The notes below the pieces were generated by a model. It did no database searches and was not told the DNA's origin. It saw only the letters and a program-made list of their open reading frames with translations. 8,601 nt of DNA from an uncultured Selenomonadaceae bacterium (GTDB lineage Bacteria; Bacillota; Negativicutes; Selenomonadales; Selenomonadaceae), in contig CAJONF010000026.1 in NCBI GenBank assembly GCA_905236665.1, positions 1 through 8,601 of the forward strand, written 5' to 3'. The position numbers and the translations under genes were made by a program. Of the stretch, positions 1-6,445 are shown in pieces. How positions within the stretch are numbered: position 1 is the first letter of the stretch; the number at the start of each line of letters is the position of its first letter.

Positions 1-61
1 CCTCGTTTTTGAGTATCGCGACGATTGCCAAGTCGTACAGGAATAAATTTTTATCGAGCAT
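1..61 (-). CDS. Probable glycosyltransferase, N-terminal fragment (runs off left edge)
   Basis: An ATG at 61-59 on the minus strand opens a frame that stays open to the window edge and gives 20 residues, ending in LAIVAILKNE. A hydrophobic beta strand followed by xLKNE is typical of the start of the nucleotide-sugar-binding fold in GT92/DUF23 and related GT-A glycosyltransferases, where NE is usually followed by an acidic or aromatic helix. The start is supported by GAGG at 74-71, nine bases upstream and inside the last codons of argD. Only 3 bp separate the argD stop from this ATG, so the two genes are probably co-transcribed and translationally coupled. The family call rests on about ten residues. 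That a gene begins here is better supported than its function. Confidence 0.5.
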   Translation of the reverse strand, partial: MLDKNLFLYDLAIVAILKNE

Positions 62-64
62 AAA

Positions 65-1261
65 TCAAGCCCTCAACACATCGTCTAAAATGTTAATCAC
101 CTCGTCAACCTGTTCATTTGTAATTATAAGCGGCGGAATAAGGCGCAAAACAGTTCCGACGGTACAATTTATAATCGCGCCGCGTTTCATACATTCGTTG
201 ACAATTTCCACGCCCGAACGTTTTGGATTATTGAGTTGTGCACCGAGGATTAAGCCTTCGCCGCGAATCTCGCAAATCTGTTCGGGATATTTTTTCTGCA
301 ATTCGACAAGACGATTTTTAAAATACGCGCCGACTTCTTCCACGTGCGCCAAAAATTTTTCATTGGGCACGGTGTCAAGGACGACATTAGCCGCCGCGCA
401 AGCCAGAGGATTTCCGCCAAAAGTTGTGCCGTGGTCACCGGGTTTAAAAGCCCGTGCAACTTCTTCCGTGCAGATAAACGCGCCAATCGGTACACCGCCC
501 GCCAAACCTTTTGCCAGCGTGACAATATCGGGCTTGATTCCGTATTTTTCATACGCGAAAAATTTTCCACTGCGCCCCATTCCCGCTTGAATCTCATCTA
601 AAATCAAAAGTGCGCCGTGTTTATCGCAAAGCTCACGAACTTTTTTAAGATAGCCATTTTTTGGAGGATAAACGCCGCCTTCGCCTTGAATAGTTTCCAA
701 CATAACCGCACAAGTTTTATCGGAAATTTTTTCGGCGAGTTCGTCAGCGTCGTTGAAGTGAACATAATCAAAATCGGCGGGCAATGGCTCAAAACCTTTA
801 TGATAATGCGGTTGACCGGTTGCAGTTAAAGTTGCAAGAGTTCTGCCGTGGAAACTGTCCCAAGCCGTGATAATCTGCGTTTTATTGGCAGAAATTTTTT
901 TTGCAAACTTGCGGGCGATTTTAATTGCGCCTTCGTTAGCTTCCGCGCCGGAATTTGCAAAGAACGCCCTGTCCAAACCGCTAAGCTTGACCAATTTGGC
1001 GGCGGCATCGGCTTGCGGCTGTGTGTAGTAAAGATTGCTCACGTGAATAACTTTTGCGGCTTGTTCAGAAATTGCTTTGACGAGCGGCTGATAATTATGA
1101 CCCAAAACATTTACAGCTATGCCCGCGAGGAAGTCGATATATTTTTTGCCGTTGATGTCGTAAAGATACGCTCCTTCGCCGCGATCCAAAACGATCTTGT
1201 AACGTTTGAACACGGGCAGATAATTTTTGTCGTCCCGCTCAAAAATTTTTTCTTCTGTCAA
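65..1261 (-). CDS. argD: Acetylornithine aminotransferase (class III PLP aminotransferase)
   Basis: This cytosolic PLP enzyme of arginine biosynthesis converts N-acetylglutamate semialdehyde and glutamate to N-acetylornithine and 2-oxoglutarate; family members often also act on succinyl-diaminopimelate. Visible motifs, numbered from the upstream GTG at 1270 (subtract 3 for the preferred start), are NSGAEANE near 106-113, FHGRT near 140-144, the LDEIQAGMGRSG stretch with the PLP-contacting Asp225, the Schiff-base lysine K254 in TLAKGLAGG, and GTTFGGNPLA near 281-290. Length is about 398 residues, normal for ArgD. The longest frame opens at a GTG that lies inside the SD sequence GAGGTGAT (1273-1266). 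The TTG at 1261, eight bases beyond GAGG, is the better start. A related ornithine or 4-aminobutyrate aminotransferase is less likely, given the length and motifs. No other arg genes are in the window. Confidence 0.9.
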   Translation of the reverse strand: MTEEKIFERDDKNYLPVFKRYKIVLDRGEGAYLYDINGKKYIDFLAGIAVNVLGHNYQPLVKAISEQAAKVIHVSNLYYTQPQADAAAKLVKLSGLDRAFFANSGAEANEGAIKIARKFAKKISANKTQIITAWDSFHGRTLATLTATGQPHYHKGFEPLPADFDYVHFNDADELAEKISDKTCAVMLETIQGEGGVYPPKNGYLKKVRELCDKHGALLILDEIQAGMGRSGKFFAYEKYGIKPDIVTLAKGLAGGVPIGAFICTEEVARAFKPGDHGTTFGGNPLACAAANVVLDTVPNEKFLAHVEEVGAYFKNRLVELQKKYPEQICEIRGEGLILGAQLNNPKRSGVEIVNECMKRGAIINCTVGTVLRLIPPLIITNEQVDEVINILDDVLRA

Positions 1262-1297
1262 ATGAATCACCTCTTAATTTCCTGTAAAAACATTTAA

Positions 1298-1346
1298 TGG
1301 TTAGTGATTAGCAGTCAAAAATTTTCCAACTACTAATCACTAACCA
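1298..1346. repeat. 14-bp inverted repeat built from heptamers, between tRNA-Pro and argD
   Basis: Arms at 1298-1311 and 1333-1346 are perfect 14-bp inverted copies around a 21-nt loop. Each arm is two heptamers, TGGTTAG then TGATTAG, and the right arm is extended on the minus strand by a third related unit, TAGTTGG (1332-1326). On the minus strand the hairpin follows the tRNA and is succeeded by five T residues after an ATTAAATG spacer, so it may act as a weak terminator for the tRNA. It also lies just upstream of argD; a poor promoter-like pair (TTGACT at 1318-1313 and TAAATG 16 bases on) overlaps it. It does not resemble an ArgR box. Confidence 0.65.
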
Positions 1347-1353
1347 CTAGAAC

Positions 1354-1431
1354 TGGTCGGAGCAACAGGATTCGAACCTGCGACCTTCTGCTCCCAAGGC
1401 AGACGCTCTAACCAAGCTGAGCTACGCCCCG
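1354..1431 (-). tRNA. tRNA-Pro (anticodon UGG)
   Basis: Read on the minus strand this folds into a complete cloverleaf of 78 nt, including an encoded CCA at 1356-1354. The acceptor stem CGGGGCG pairs with TGCTCCG with two G-U pairs. The D arm has a GCTC/GAGC stem with a 10-nt loop. The anticodon arm is TCTGC/GCAGA with loop CTTGGGA, placing UGG at positions 34-36. The T arm is GCAGG/CCTGT with loop TTCGAAT. C1-G72 with A73 fits bacterial tRNA-Pro. UGG reads CCA and CCG and often all four proline codons. It has its own promoter immediately upstream. Confidence 0.97.
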
Positions 1432-1440
1432 ACGCCAGTT

Positions 1441-1469
1441 ATTTTACTAGCGTGTTCTTTTGATGTCAA
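1441..1469 (-). promoter_or_regulatory. Sigma-70 promoter of tRNA-Pro
   Basis: On the minus strand TTGACA (1469-1464) is followed after exactly 17 bases by TAAAAT (1446-1441), a near-perfect vegetative promoter. The expected start point, about seven bases after the -10 box, is near 1434, only a few bases before the mature tRNA 5' end at 1431. The promoter sits in the 50-bp gap between the cyclase stop codon and the tRNA. Confidence 0.8.
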
Positions 1470-1481
1470 GGCACGATTTTT

Positions 1482-2246
1482 TTATTTTTTTGGAGTGATA
1501 GCTACGAGTCGCGCAGGCAATCCAGTTGCTCCTTTAATGTTTGGCCAAGCTACAAAGAGTAATGCGCCCGCCGGAGAAACTTTATCGAGATTCGTCATGA
1601 CCTCGACTTGAAGTTTGCCCTTTGACAACAGGTAACGTTCACAAGCCAAATCGCCAGCTTTAGCGGCTTCGGCGGAGGCATCCGTATCTAAAGTTTCGTG
1701 ACCACTGGCGGCGGCGTTGCGAATTTCGTAAATGTATTTGAGCGCGCCCAGTGACCAGCCTGGGAAATTTTCTGAGCCGTCATCAGCAACGCCCGAAATT
1801 TTATTCATATCGGGCCAATGTTTAGCCCAGCCGCTGTAAAGTGCAACAAACGCGCCGTCGGGAATTGCGCCGTAAATTTTTTCGTAAGCTTTAATATCTT
1901 CCGCCGTCGCCGCGTAATGAACATCTTCCGCAACCTTAGCTGAAATATCCACAATGCACAGCGGATAAATCATATTTTTAACGCCGTAACTTTCGCTAAG
2001 CGGCGCATTTTTTATAAAGTGTCCGGGGAAGTCAATATGCGTGCCGAATTGACCGGGGAATTTGAACGTTTGAATCAAACATTCGAGCATAGGATTTCCC
2101 CAATCAAAACACGTCTTGCAAAGTTCTACAGAGCCTTCCGGTATTCCCGACCAATACGGGCTGGCGTTGTCGAGCGGGTGCGTCAAGTCAACCAATTCAT
2201 AATCGGTTTGCAGTTCGTTAAAAAATTTCCACAGCTTGTAATTCAT
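1482..2246 (-). CDS. Cyclase-family metal hydrolase (kynurenine formamidase-like fold)
   Basis: This 254-residue cytosolic protein belongs to the cyclase/KynB/isatin-hydrolase superfamily (Pfam Cyclase), metal-dependent hydrolases acting on amides or cyclic amides. The hallmark metal-binding motif is GTHIDFPGHF at 68-77 (H70, D72, H76). Near the N-terminus VDLTHPLDNASPYW (19-32) matches the usual opening strand. At the C-terminal side ETLDTDAS (184-191), EVMTNLDKV (215-223) and PARLVAI (244-250) are family-typical. The usual 'aH' metal ligand of KynB is not evident: the aligned stretch reads ACERYLL (201-207), so formylkynurenine is not a safe substrate guess. The start ATG has SD GAGGTGA six bases away. 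It lies 23 bp downstream of the HD-GYP gene and probably shares its transcript. Substrate unknown. Confidence 0.85.
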   Translation of the reverse strand: MNYKLWKFFNELQTDYELVDLTHPLDNASPYWSGIPEGSVELCKTCFDWGNPMLECLIQTFKFPGQFGTHIDFPGHFIKNAPLSESYGVKNMIYPLCIVDISAKVAEDVHYAATAEDIKAYEKIYGAIPDGAFVALYSGWAKHWPDMNKISGVADDGSENFPGWSLGALKYIYEIRNAAASGHETLDTDASAEAAKAGDLACERYLLSKGKLQVEVMTNLDKVSPAGALLFVAWPNIKGATGLPARLVAITPKK

Positions 2247-2269
2247 ATTACTTCACCTCGTAAAAAATT

Positions 2270-3355
2270 TTAAACTTCGTTGGCGGTTAAGAGCGCGTCA
2301 ACTTTTATATCATTGCGCCGATTTAAATCAATGAATTCATCTTTGGTCGTCTTAACAATCGGCAGAGCAGTTACCCGCGAATCATCAAGATAAACAATTT
2401 TTGCACGTTGACCGTCACTTAAACCGACCCAGCTGCCGTTGAGAGCCTGCAAAAGTTTTTTCATAAAGACGACGCAAAAACGCGTATCCAATTTTCCGGC
2501 GAGCACGTCACCATACAAAACCTTTATTATGTCGAAGGGCGAATTTCTTTTAGCATAAGCGCGATTTGTTGCCATTGCGTCATAAATGTCGAGGATAGCG
2601 ATAATTTTTCCAAAGTCGCTAATTTTGTCAGCCTTAAGCTTGCTGGGATAGCCGGAGCCGTCGCAACGTTCGTGGTGGTGCAGGACGCCGAGCAGTACAT
2701 TTTTTAATTTCTTTAGCGGCGATTCGACTAATGCGGCATAACCAAAAACAACGTGCTTTCTAACTTCGGCAATTTCTTCATTGTCAAGCTTTTCAGTTTT
2801 ATTCAAAAGACCTTTGGAGATTTTCATTTTACCAATCTCGCTCAAAAGACCGCTCATAACCAGTTCGCCGACTTGTGCGGCTCTGAATTCAAGCCAATGA
2901 GCCATAATCCCCGAAAGAATTCCGACATTGAGCGCGTGGTGAATTACATAATCGCCGTCGCGTTTCATGTTGTGAATTTGCGTGACAGCCTTTAAACCGT
3001 CGTCACACAGTTCAGAAATATTTTCTGCGCGAAGAAGTTCGACTAATTCGTTTCTGTCGATTTTGCCGGTGTTCGCGAAGCCGTAATAAAGATTTTGCGT
3101 AATGGCAAAACATTTTTTATAGCAAGTTACATAATCGTTGTCGATTAAATGTTCCTCGGTGGCGGCGGTTGGCGTATACTCTTCGGGCGTCACGTCTATA
3201 TAAACTGAAAAAATGCTTTTACCGCGTAAACTGTCTATCATGTCGCTTGTCAACTTGACATTTGCGGGGATTAAAGTTTTTCCGTCGAAATCTTTCACGG
3301 CGCGCCCGACCAACATTCCTGCGCGAAGTTCCGTCACGTCATAGGATCTTAACAT
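2270..3355 (-). CDS. HD-GYP-family protein with degenerate HD doublet (SE in place of HD)
   Basis: A 361-residue cytosolic protein with no TM segment. Residues 1-55 are the N-terminal module common in Firmicute HD-GYPs (RAGMLVGRAV, dG.tLi...k.Lt). The HD-GYP domain spans roughly 125-300. Family members hydrolyse cyclic di-GMP at a bi- or tri-nuclear metal centre. Conserved here are HH 139-140, G175-K176, H201, HHHER 226-230, DGSGYP 232-237 and D256/D259 in DIYDAMATNRAY. The metal-binding HD pair, normally LLHDIGK, reads LLSEIGK with S172-E173; the codons AGC and GAG are unambiguous. Catalysis may therefore be lost or the metal centre changed. A C-terminal beta-rich tail (about 308-355) is usual. 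The ATG at 3355 has GAGG eight bases upstream. Upstream lies a heptamer array and no clear promoter. Downstream is the cyclase gene, 23 bp away. Confidence 0.85.
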   Translation of the reverse strand: MLRSYDVTELRAGMLVGRAVKDFDGKTLIPANVKLTSDMIDSLRGKSIFSVYIDVTPEEYTPTAATEEHLIDNDYVTCYKKCFAITQNLYYGFANTGKIDRNELVELLRAENISELCDDGLKAVTQIHNMKRDGDYVIHHALNVGILSGIMAHWLEFRAAQVGELVMSGLLSEIGKMKISKGLLNKTEKLDNEEIAEVRKHVVFGYAALVESPLKKLKNVLLGVLHHHERCDGSGYPSKLKADKISDFGKIIAILDIYDAMATNRAYAKRNSPFDIIKVLYGDVLAGKLDTRFCVVFMKKLLQALNGSWVGLSDGQRAKIVYLDDSRVTALPIVKTTKDEFIDLNRRNDIKVDALLTANEV

Positions 3356-3373
3356 CTCCCATACCTCTCTTTT

Positions 3374-3421
3374 TAATTCCTAATTCCTAATTCCTACTAC
3401 TAGTTCCTAATTCCTAATTCC
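3374..3421. repeat. Tandem heptanucleotide array (TAATTCC units)
   Basis: Three perfect TAATTCC units (3374-3394), a 6-nt interrupter TACTAC, a variant TAGTTCC (3401-3407) and two more perfect TAATTCC units (3408-3421). On the HD-GYP coding strand the units read GGAATTA. The array begins 18 bp upstream of the HD-GYP start, so it would sit in that gene's leader or promoter. It ends 16 bp before the -35 box of the opposing yitT promoter. Short tandem heptamers in intergenic DNA are known from cyanobacteria (STRR sequences); whether this is an equivalent family in this organism is inference. Confidence 0.9.
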
Positions 3422-3437
3422 TTTTAAAATTCCTGCG

Positions 3438-3467
3438 TTGACAATAAATTTCGTTGGGATTTATAAT
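3438..3467 (+). promoter_or_regulatory. Consensus sigma-70 promoter for the yitT-folD-phosphoesterase operon
   Basis: TTGACA (3438-3443) and TATAAT (3462-3467) are both perfect consensus hexamers, separated by 18 bases. The expected start point is near 3474, which coincides with the first base of the SD sequence GAGGTGA (3474-3480). The transcript would therefore have a leader of only about a dozen bases. Confidence 0.85.
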
Positions 3468-3485
3468 GCTGTCGAGGTGATCGAG

Positions 3486-4352
3486 TTGGCAGATAAAAAA
3501 ATTCCGCGCAGCAATATCTCTGCCTACATAAGGAAATATATTCAGCTTTGTATAGGCGCGGTAATTGCGGCACTGGGTTTGGAATTATTTTTAATTCCAA
3601 ATGAAGTTATTGACGGCGGCGTTGTCGGTTTATCGATTATGGCGCAGTATATAACCGGCTTGCCGCTGGGAACTTTCCTGATTGCATTTAATATTCCGTT
3701 CCTGTGGCTGGCTTATAAGCAAATCGGCAAAGATTTTGTCATTGCAACGATTGTGGCGATAATTTTTTTGAGCATTTGGTCTGAAGTCGTCGGCGAATAT
3801 CCAAAAGTTACTAATGATCCGTTCCTTGCGGCGATTTTCGGCGGAATCATTGACGGTTTGGGCGTCGGATTAATAATGCGGGCTGGCGGTTCGCTGGACG
3901 GTACAGAAATTGTCGCTATCATCGTCGATAAAAAAACTATCTGGTCTGTTGGCGAAGTCGTCATGTTTATAAATCTGTTTATTTTGAGCGGCGCGGGACT
4001 TTTATTCGGCTGGGATAAGGCTATGTATTCGCTGTTCGCTTATTTTGTAATTTCAAAGATGATTGACGTTGTTATTAAAGGTTTGGACGAGATGTACGCT
4101 GTAATGATCGTCTCGAATATGCCCTATGAACTTACTGACGAACTTAACACGAAACTTGGACGCGGGGTAACTCTCCTGCATGGCGAAGGCGGCTACACTC
4201 ACCAAAGCAAAGAAATTTTATATTGCGTCGTCACGCGTTTGGAAGTCGATAAACTAAAAAGAATTGTTTCCGAAATGGACGAGCACGCCTTTATTACGAT
4301 TTATCCTGTTAATGATATTGTCGGCGGACGTTTTAAAAAGTCGGGACACTAA
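3486..4352 (+). CDS. yitT: YitT-family membrane protein (DUF161 plus DUF2179)
   Basis: Integral membrane protein of unknown transport or regulatory role, 288 residues from the preferred TTG start. About six hydrophobic segments are visible (roughly 17-37, 60-77, 82-99, 110-131, 157-175, 177-197). GGSLDGTEI (134-142) is typical of the repeated DUF161 half. The cytosolic DUF2179 domain at about 220-283 contains TLLHGEGGYTHQSKEILYCV and DEHAFITIYPVNDIVGGRF, both characteristic. A longer frame could start at the TTG at 3438, but that TTG is the -35 box of the promoter. The TTG at 3486 follows SD GAGGTGA (3474-3480) at normal spacing; a GTG at 3477 lies inside the SD. First gene of the operon, 26 bp before folD. 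Family membership is firm; function is not known. Confidence 0.88.
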   Translation: MADKKIPRSNISAYIRKYIQLCIGAVIAALGLELFLIPNEVIDGGVVGLSIMAQYITGLPLGTFLIAFNIPFLWLAYKQIGKDFVIATIVAIIFLSIWSEVVGEYPKVTNDPFLAAIFGGIIDGLGVGLIMRAGGSLDGTEIVAIIVDKKTIWSVGEVVMFINLFILSGAGLLFGWDKAMYSLFAYFVISKMIDVVIKGLDEMYAVMIVSNMPYELTDELNTKLGRGVTLLHGEGGYTHQSKEILYCVVTRLEVDKLKRIVSEMDEHAFITIYPVNDIVGGRFKKSGH

Positions 4353-4378
4353 CTTTTAAAATTTTGGAGGTTGAAACT

Positions 4379-5242
4379 ATGTCAGCAAGAATTTTATATG
4401 GAAAAGAATTTGCGGCGAAGATAAAAGATTCTGCGCGGCTGGAAGTGGAAGAACTAAAAAAAAATTTCGGCGTGACGCCTGGTTTAGCAGTTATAATCGT
4501 CGGGGAAAATCCCGCATCGCAGGTCTATGTTCGCAATAAACATAAAACTTGCGAAGAACTCGGAATTATTTCTAAAGTCATCGCGCTTCCTGAAGATTCA
4601 ACCAAAGAAAATTTGCTCGAAACTATCGATAAACTCAATTCTGATAAAAATATTCACGGCATTTTGGTTCAACTGCCGTTGCCCGCCGCGATTAAAGCTC
4701 ATTCGGACGAAATTTTAAATCGAATTGATCCGCTTAAAGATGTTGACGGCTTCCACCCCGAAAACGTCGGAAATTTGGTTATCGGCAACCCAAAACTCGT
4801 TCCTTGCACGCCCGCAGGTTGTATTGAAATGTTAGACCTCGCCGGAATTGAAATTGACGGCAAAAACGCCGTGATTATCGGCAGAAGTAATATTGTCGGC
4901 AAGCCGTTGTTCCATTTATTGCTTGCCCGCCACGCAACTGTTACAATTTGCCACACGCACACGAAAAATTTGCCCGAAATCGCTCGTCAAGCTGATATTT
5001 TGGTTGCGGCAAGTGGAAAACCCGCTTTAATTACCGCTGACATGGTAAAATCCGGCGCAACCGTCATTGATGTCGGAATTAATCGCATTGCACCTAAAAA
5101 ATTGGTCGGTGATGTTGATTTTGACGCTGTAAAAGACATTGCCGGCGCAATTACTCCTGTTCCAGGCGGCGTTGGACTTTTAACTGTTGCTATGCTCATG
5201 AAAAACGTCGTTAAGGCGGCGAAATTGCAACTTGAGGATTAA
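4379..5242 (+). CDS. folD: Bifunctional methylenetetrahydrofolate dehydrogenase / methenyltetrahydrofolate cyclohydrolase
   Basis: Cytosolic enzyme interconverting 5,10-methylene-, 5,10-methenyl- and 10-formyl-tetrahydrofolate with NADP(H), supplying one-carbon units for purines and formyl-Met-tRNA. It is 287 residues, the normal FolD length. Motifs in order are the active-site YVRNK (Y50, K54), VQLPLP (97-102), DVDGFHP (121-127), PCTPAGC (142-148), the Rossmann-type GRSNIVGKP (168-176), DVGINR (231-236), GDVDFD (244-249) and TPVPGGVGLLT (259-269). No expected residue is missing. The ATG at 4379 has SD GGAGG eight bases upstream; an upstream in-frame TTG at 4364 overlaps that SD and is unlikely. 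It lies between yitT and the phosphoesterase, with only 3 bp to the latter's ATG, so translational coupling is likely. Confidence 0.97.
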   Translation: MSARILYGKEFAAKIKDSARLEVEELKKNFGVTPGLAVIIVGENPASQVYVRNKHKTCEELGIISKVIALPEDSTKENLLETIDKLNSDKNIHGILVQLPLPAAIKAHSDEILNRIDPLKDVDGFHPENVGNLVIGNPKLVPCTPAGCIEMLDLAGIEIDGKNAVIIGRSNIVGKPLFHLLLARHATVTICHTHTKNLPEIARQADILVAASGKPALITADMVKSGATVIDVGINRIAPKKLVGDVDFDAVKDIAGAITPVPGGVGLLTVAMLMKNVVKAAKLQLED

Positions 5243-5245
5243 AAA

Positions 5246-6415
5246 ATGTTTATTTTCATCGTAGCGGCGATTTTAGGCGCAGTTATGGCGGTCGCGCTCA
5301 TCTCAATCAAGTTTTTATTCAGCGATCACCTTGCAAAAAAGTTTTACAAACTGTTCGCGTTGGCAGATTTGTCAATTATCGCAGTAATTATCGGCGGCTG
5401 GGCAATTCGTTCACTTGTTCCTAGCTGGTTCGTAACTTTTTTCGGAAATTTTTCTACGATTTTTCTAATGGCGCAACTAATTTGCGGAATTTTAGTTTTC
5501 TGCGCGGTCATATGCAGATTTTTTTATCGAAAATTTCACAAGCCAAGCAAATTCGACCCGCAACGTAGAAAAATTCTTGCTCACGCCATAATTTATCCGC
5601 TCGCTTCGCTGGCAATTTCAATTTATGGCAACAGAATTGAAAAAAATTCCGACGTTGAGAACTTTTACGACGTTCCTATAAAAAATTTGCCGCCTGAACT
5701 TGAAAATTTCCGAATCGCGCAGATTTCCGATATCCATTTGGGCGCGTATTACTCTTTGGAACGTCTCGAATCACTTTTACAACGAATCGCCGACGCTAAA
5801 CCCGATTTACTCGCGACAACCGGCGATATTTTCGACGATGTACCCATGAATCCCGCCGCGATTAAAATTGTTGACGCTTTCACCGACAAATTTAAATTCG
5901 GGATTTTTTACATTCACGGCAACCACGAACACTTCCGCGGCATAAAAACTATTGAAAAATTGCTCGCTGAAACGAAAATTCACGTGCTAATCAATCGTTC
6001 GGAGCACGTTACGTCGAAACTTTATATCCTCGGTGTCGATTATCCTAATGGTGCACCGATTACCAGTGCAAAAGATCACGAACGCGAAAAAATTTTTGCT
6101 GAAACCCGAAAAAATTTCGTTGATAAGGCTATGGAAGGCGTTCCGGAAGATTCTATTAAGATTTTACTCGCTCACCACCCAGAATTTATTGATGACGGCG
6201 CGGAACGAAATTTTGCTCTAACTTTGACCGGACATACTCACGGCGGGCAAATTTGTTTATTCGGCGTGCCAATTTTCCCTGTTTTCAAATATACTCGCGG
6301 AATTGTCAAGCGCGGCGATTCAATCGGTTATGTTCACGTCGGCAACGGCAGCTGGTTTCCATTCCGCCTTGGTTGCCCACCCGAAATTGCTTACTTCACG
6401 CTGAAATCCGCCTAA
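5246..6415 (+). CDS. Membrane-anchored calcineurin-like metallophosphoesterase (YkuE/YaeI type)
   Basis: A 389-residue protein with a hydrophobic N-terminal part (about four segments: 1-23, 37-56, 71-92, 110-127) and a C-terminal phosphoesterase domain from about 155. The di-metal motifs are complete: SDIHLG (D162, H164), TTGDIFDD (D194), IHGNHEH (N226, H227), LLAHHPEF (H310/H311) and GHTHGGQ (H330, H332). Related proteins include B. subtilis YkuE and E. coli YaeI, and some family members hydrolyse UDP-2,3-diacylglucosamine (LpxG/LpxH-like). Substrate cannot be assigned here, though a lipid-linked or envelope substrate would fit the membrane anchor. SD GAGG (5234-5237) lies within the folD end, eight bases before the ATG. 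Last gene of the operon, five bases before a strong terminator hairpin. Confidence 0.88.
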   Translation: MFIFIVAAILGAVMAVALISIKFLFSDHLAKKFYKLFALADLSIIAVIIGGWAIRSLVPSWFVTFFGNFSTIFLMAQLICGILVFCAVICRFFYRKFHKPSKFDPQRRKILAHAIIYPLASLAISIYGNRIEKNSDVENFYDVPIKNLPPELENFRIAQISDIHLGAYYSLERLESLLQRIADAKPDLLATTGDIFDDVPMNPAAIKIVDAFTDKFKFGIFYIHGNHEHFRGIKTIEKLLAETKIHVLINRSEHVTSKLYILGVDYPNGAPITSAKDHEREKIFAETRKNFVDKAMEGVPEDSIKILLAHHPEFIDDGAERNFALTLTGHTHGGQICLFGVPIFPVFKYTRGIVKRGDSIGYVHVGNGSWFPFRLGCPPEIAYFTLKSA

Positions 6416-6419
6416 AAAC

Positions 6420-6441
6420 CGCCTTTCGAGGCGATTTTTTT
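6420..6441 (+). terminator. Rho-independent terminator after the phosphoesterase gene
   Basis: A 5-bp GC-rich stem CGCCT/AGGCG (6420-6424 and 6429-6433) closes the stable tetraloop TTCG and is followed by A and seven T residues (6435-6441). Five A residues just upstream (6414-6418) could extend pairing with the T run. It ends the yitT-folD-phosphoesterase operon. Confidence 0.9.
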
Positions 6442-6445
6442 GTAT

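Noticed and set aside
9..590. A 193-codon plus-strand open frame opposite the argD 3' half.
   Set aside because: Same reason: antisense shadow of argD, low-complexity Ser/Pro/Ile-rich translation, no good RBS.
848..1297. A 149-codon open frame on the plus strand opposite argD.
   Set aside because: It is antisense to a complete, motif-rich aminotransferase and its translation shows no domain character; it is a shadow frame.
1298..1346. ArgR operator upstream of argD.
   Set aside because: The palindrome arms do not resemble the TGAAT-N-ATTCA type ARG box, and the arms are explained by heptamer repeats.
1351..1440. AACTGG and CCAGTT flank the tRNA as a 6-bp inverted repeat that would extend the acceptor stem.
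   Set aside because: One half includes the tRNA's own CCA, and the predicted transcription start (about 1434) leaves most of the other half untranscribed. Probably chance.
3374..3421. CRISPR-like array.
   Set aside because: Units are 7 bp and contiguous with no spacers; it is a simple tandem repeat.
3477..3479. GTG as an alternative yitT start.
   Set aside because: It lies within the SD sequence GAGGTGA and has no RBS of its own.
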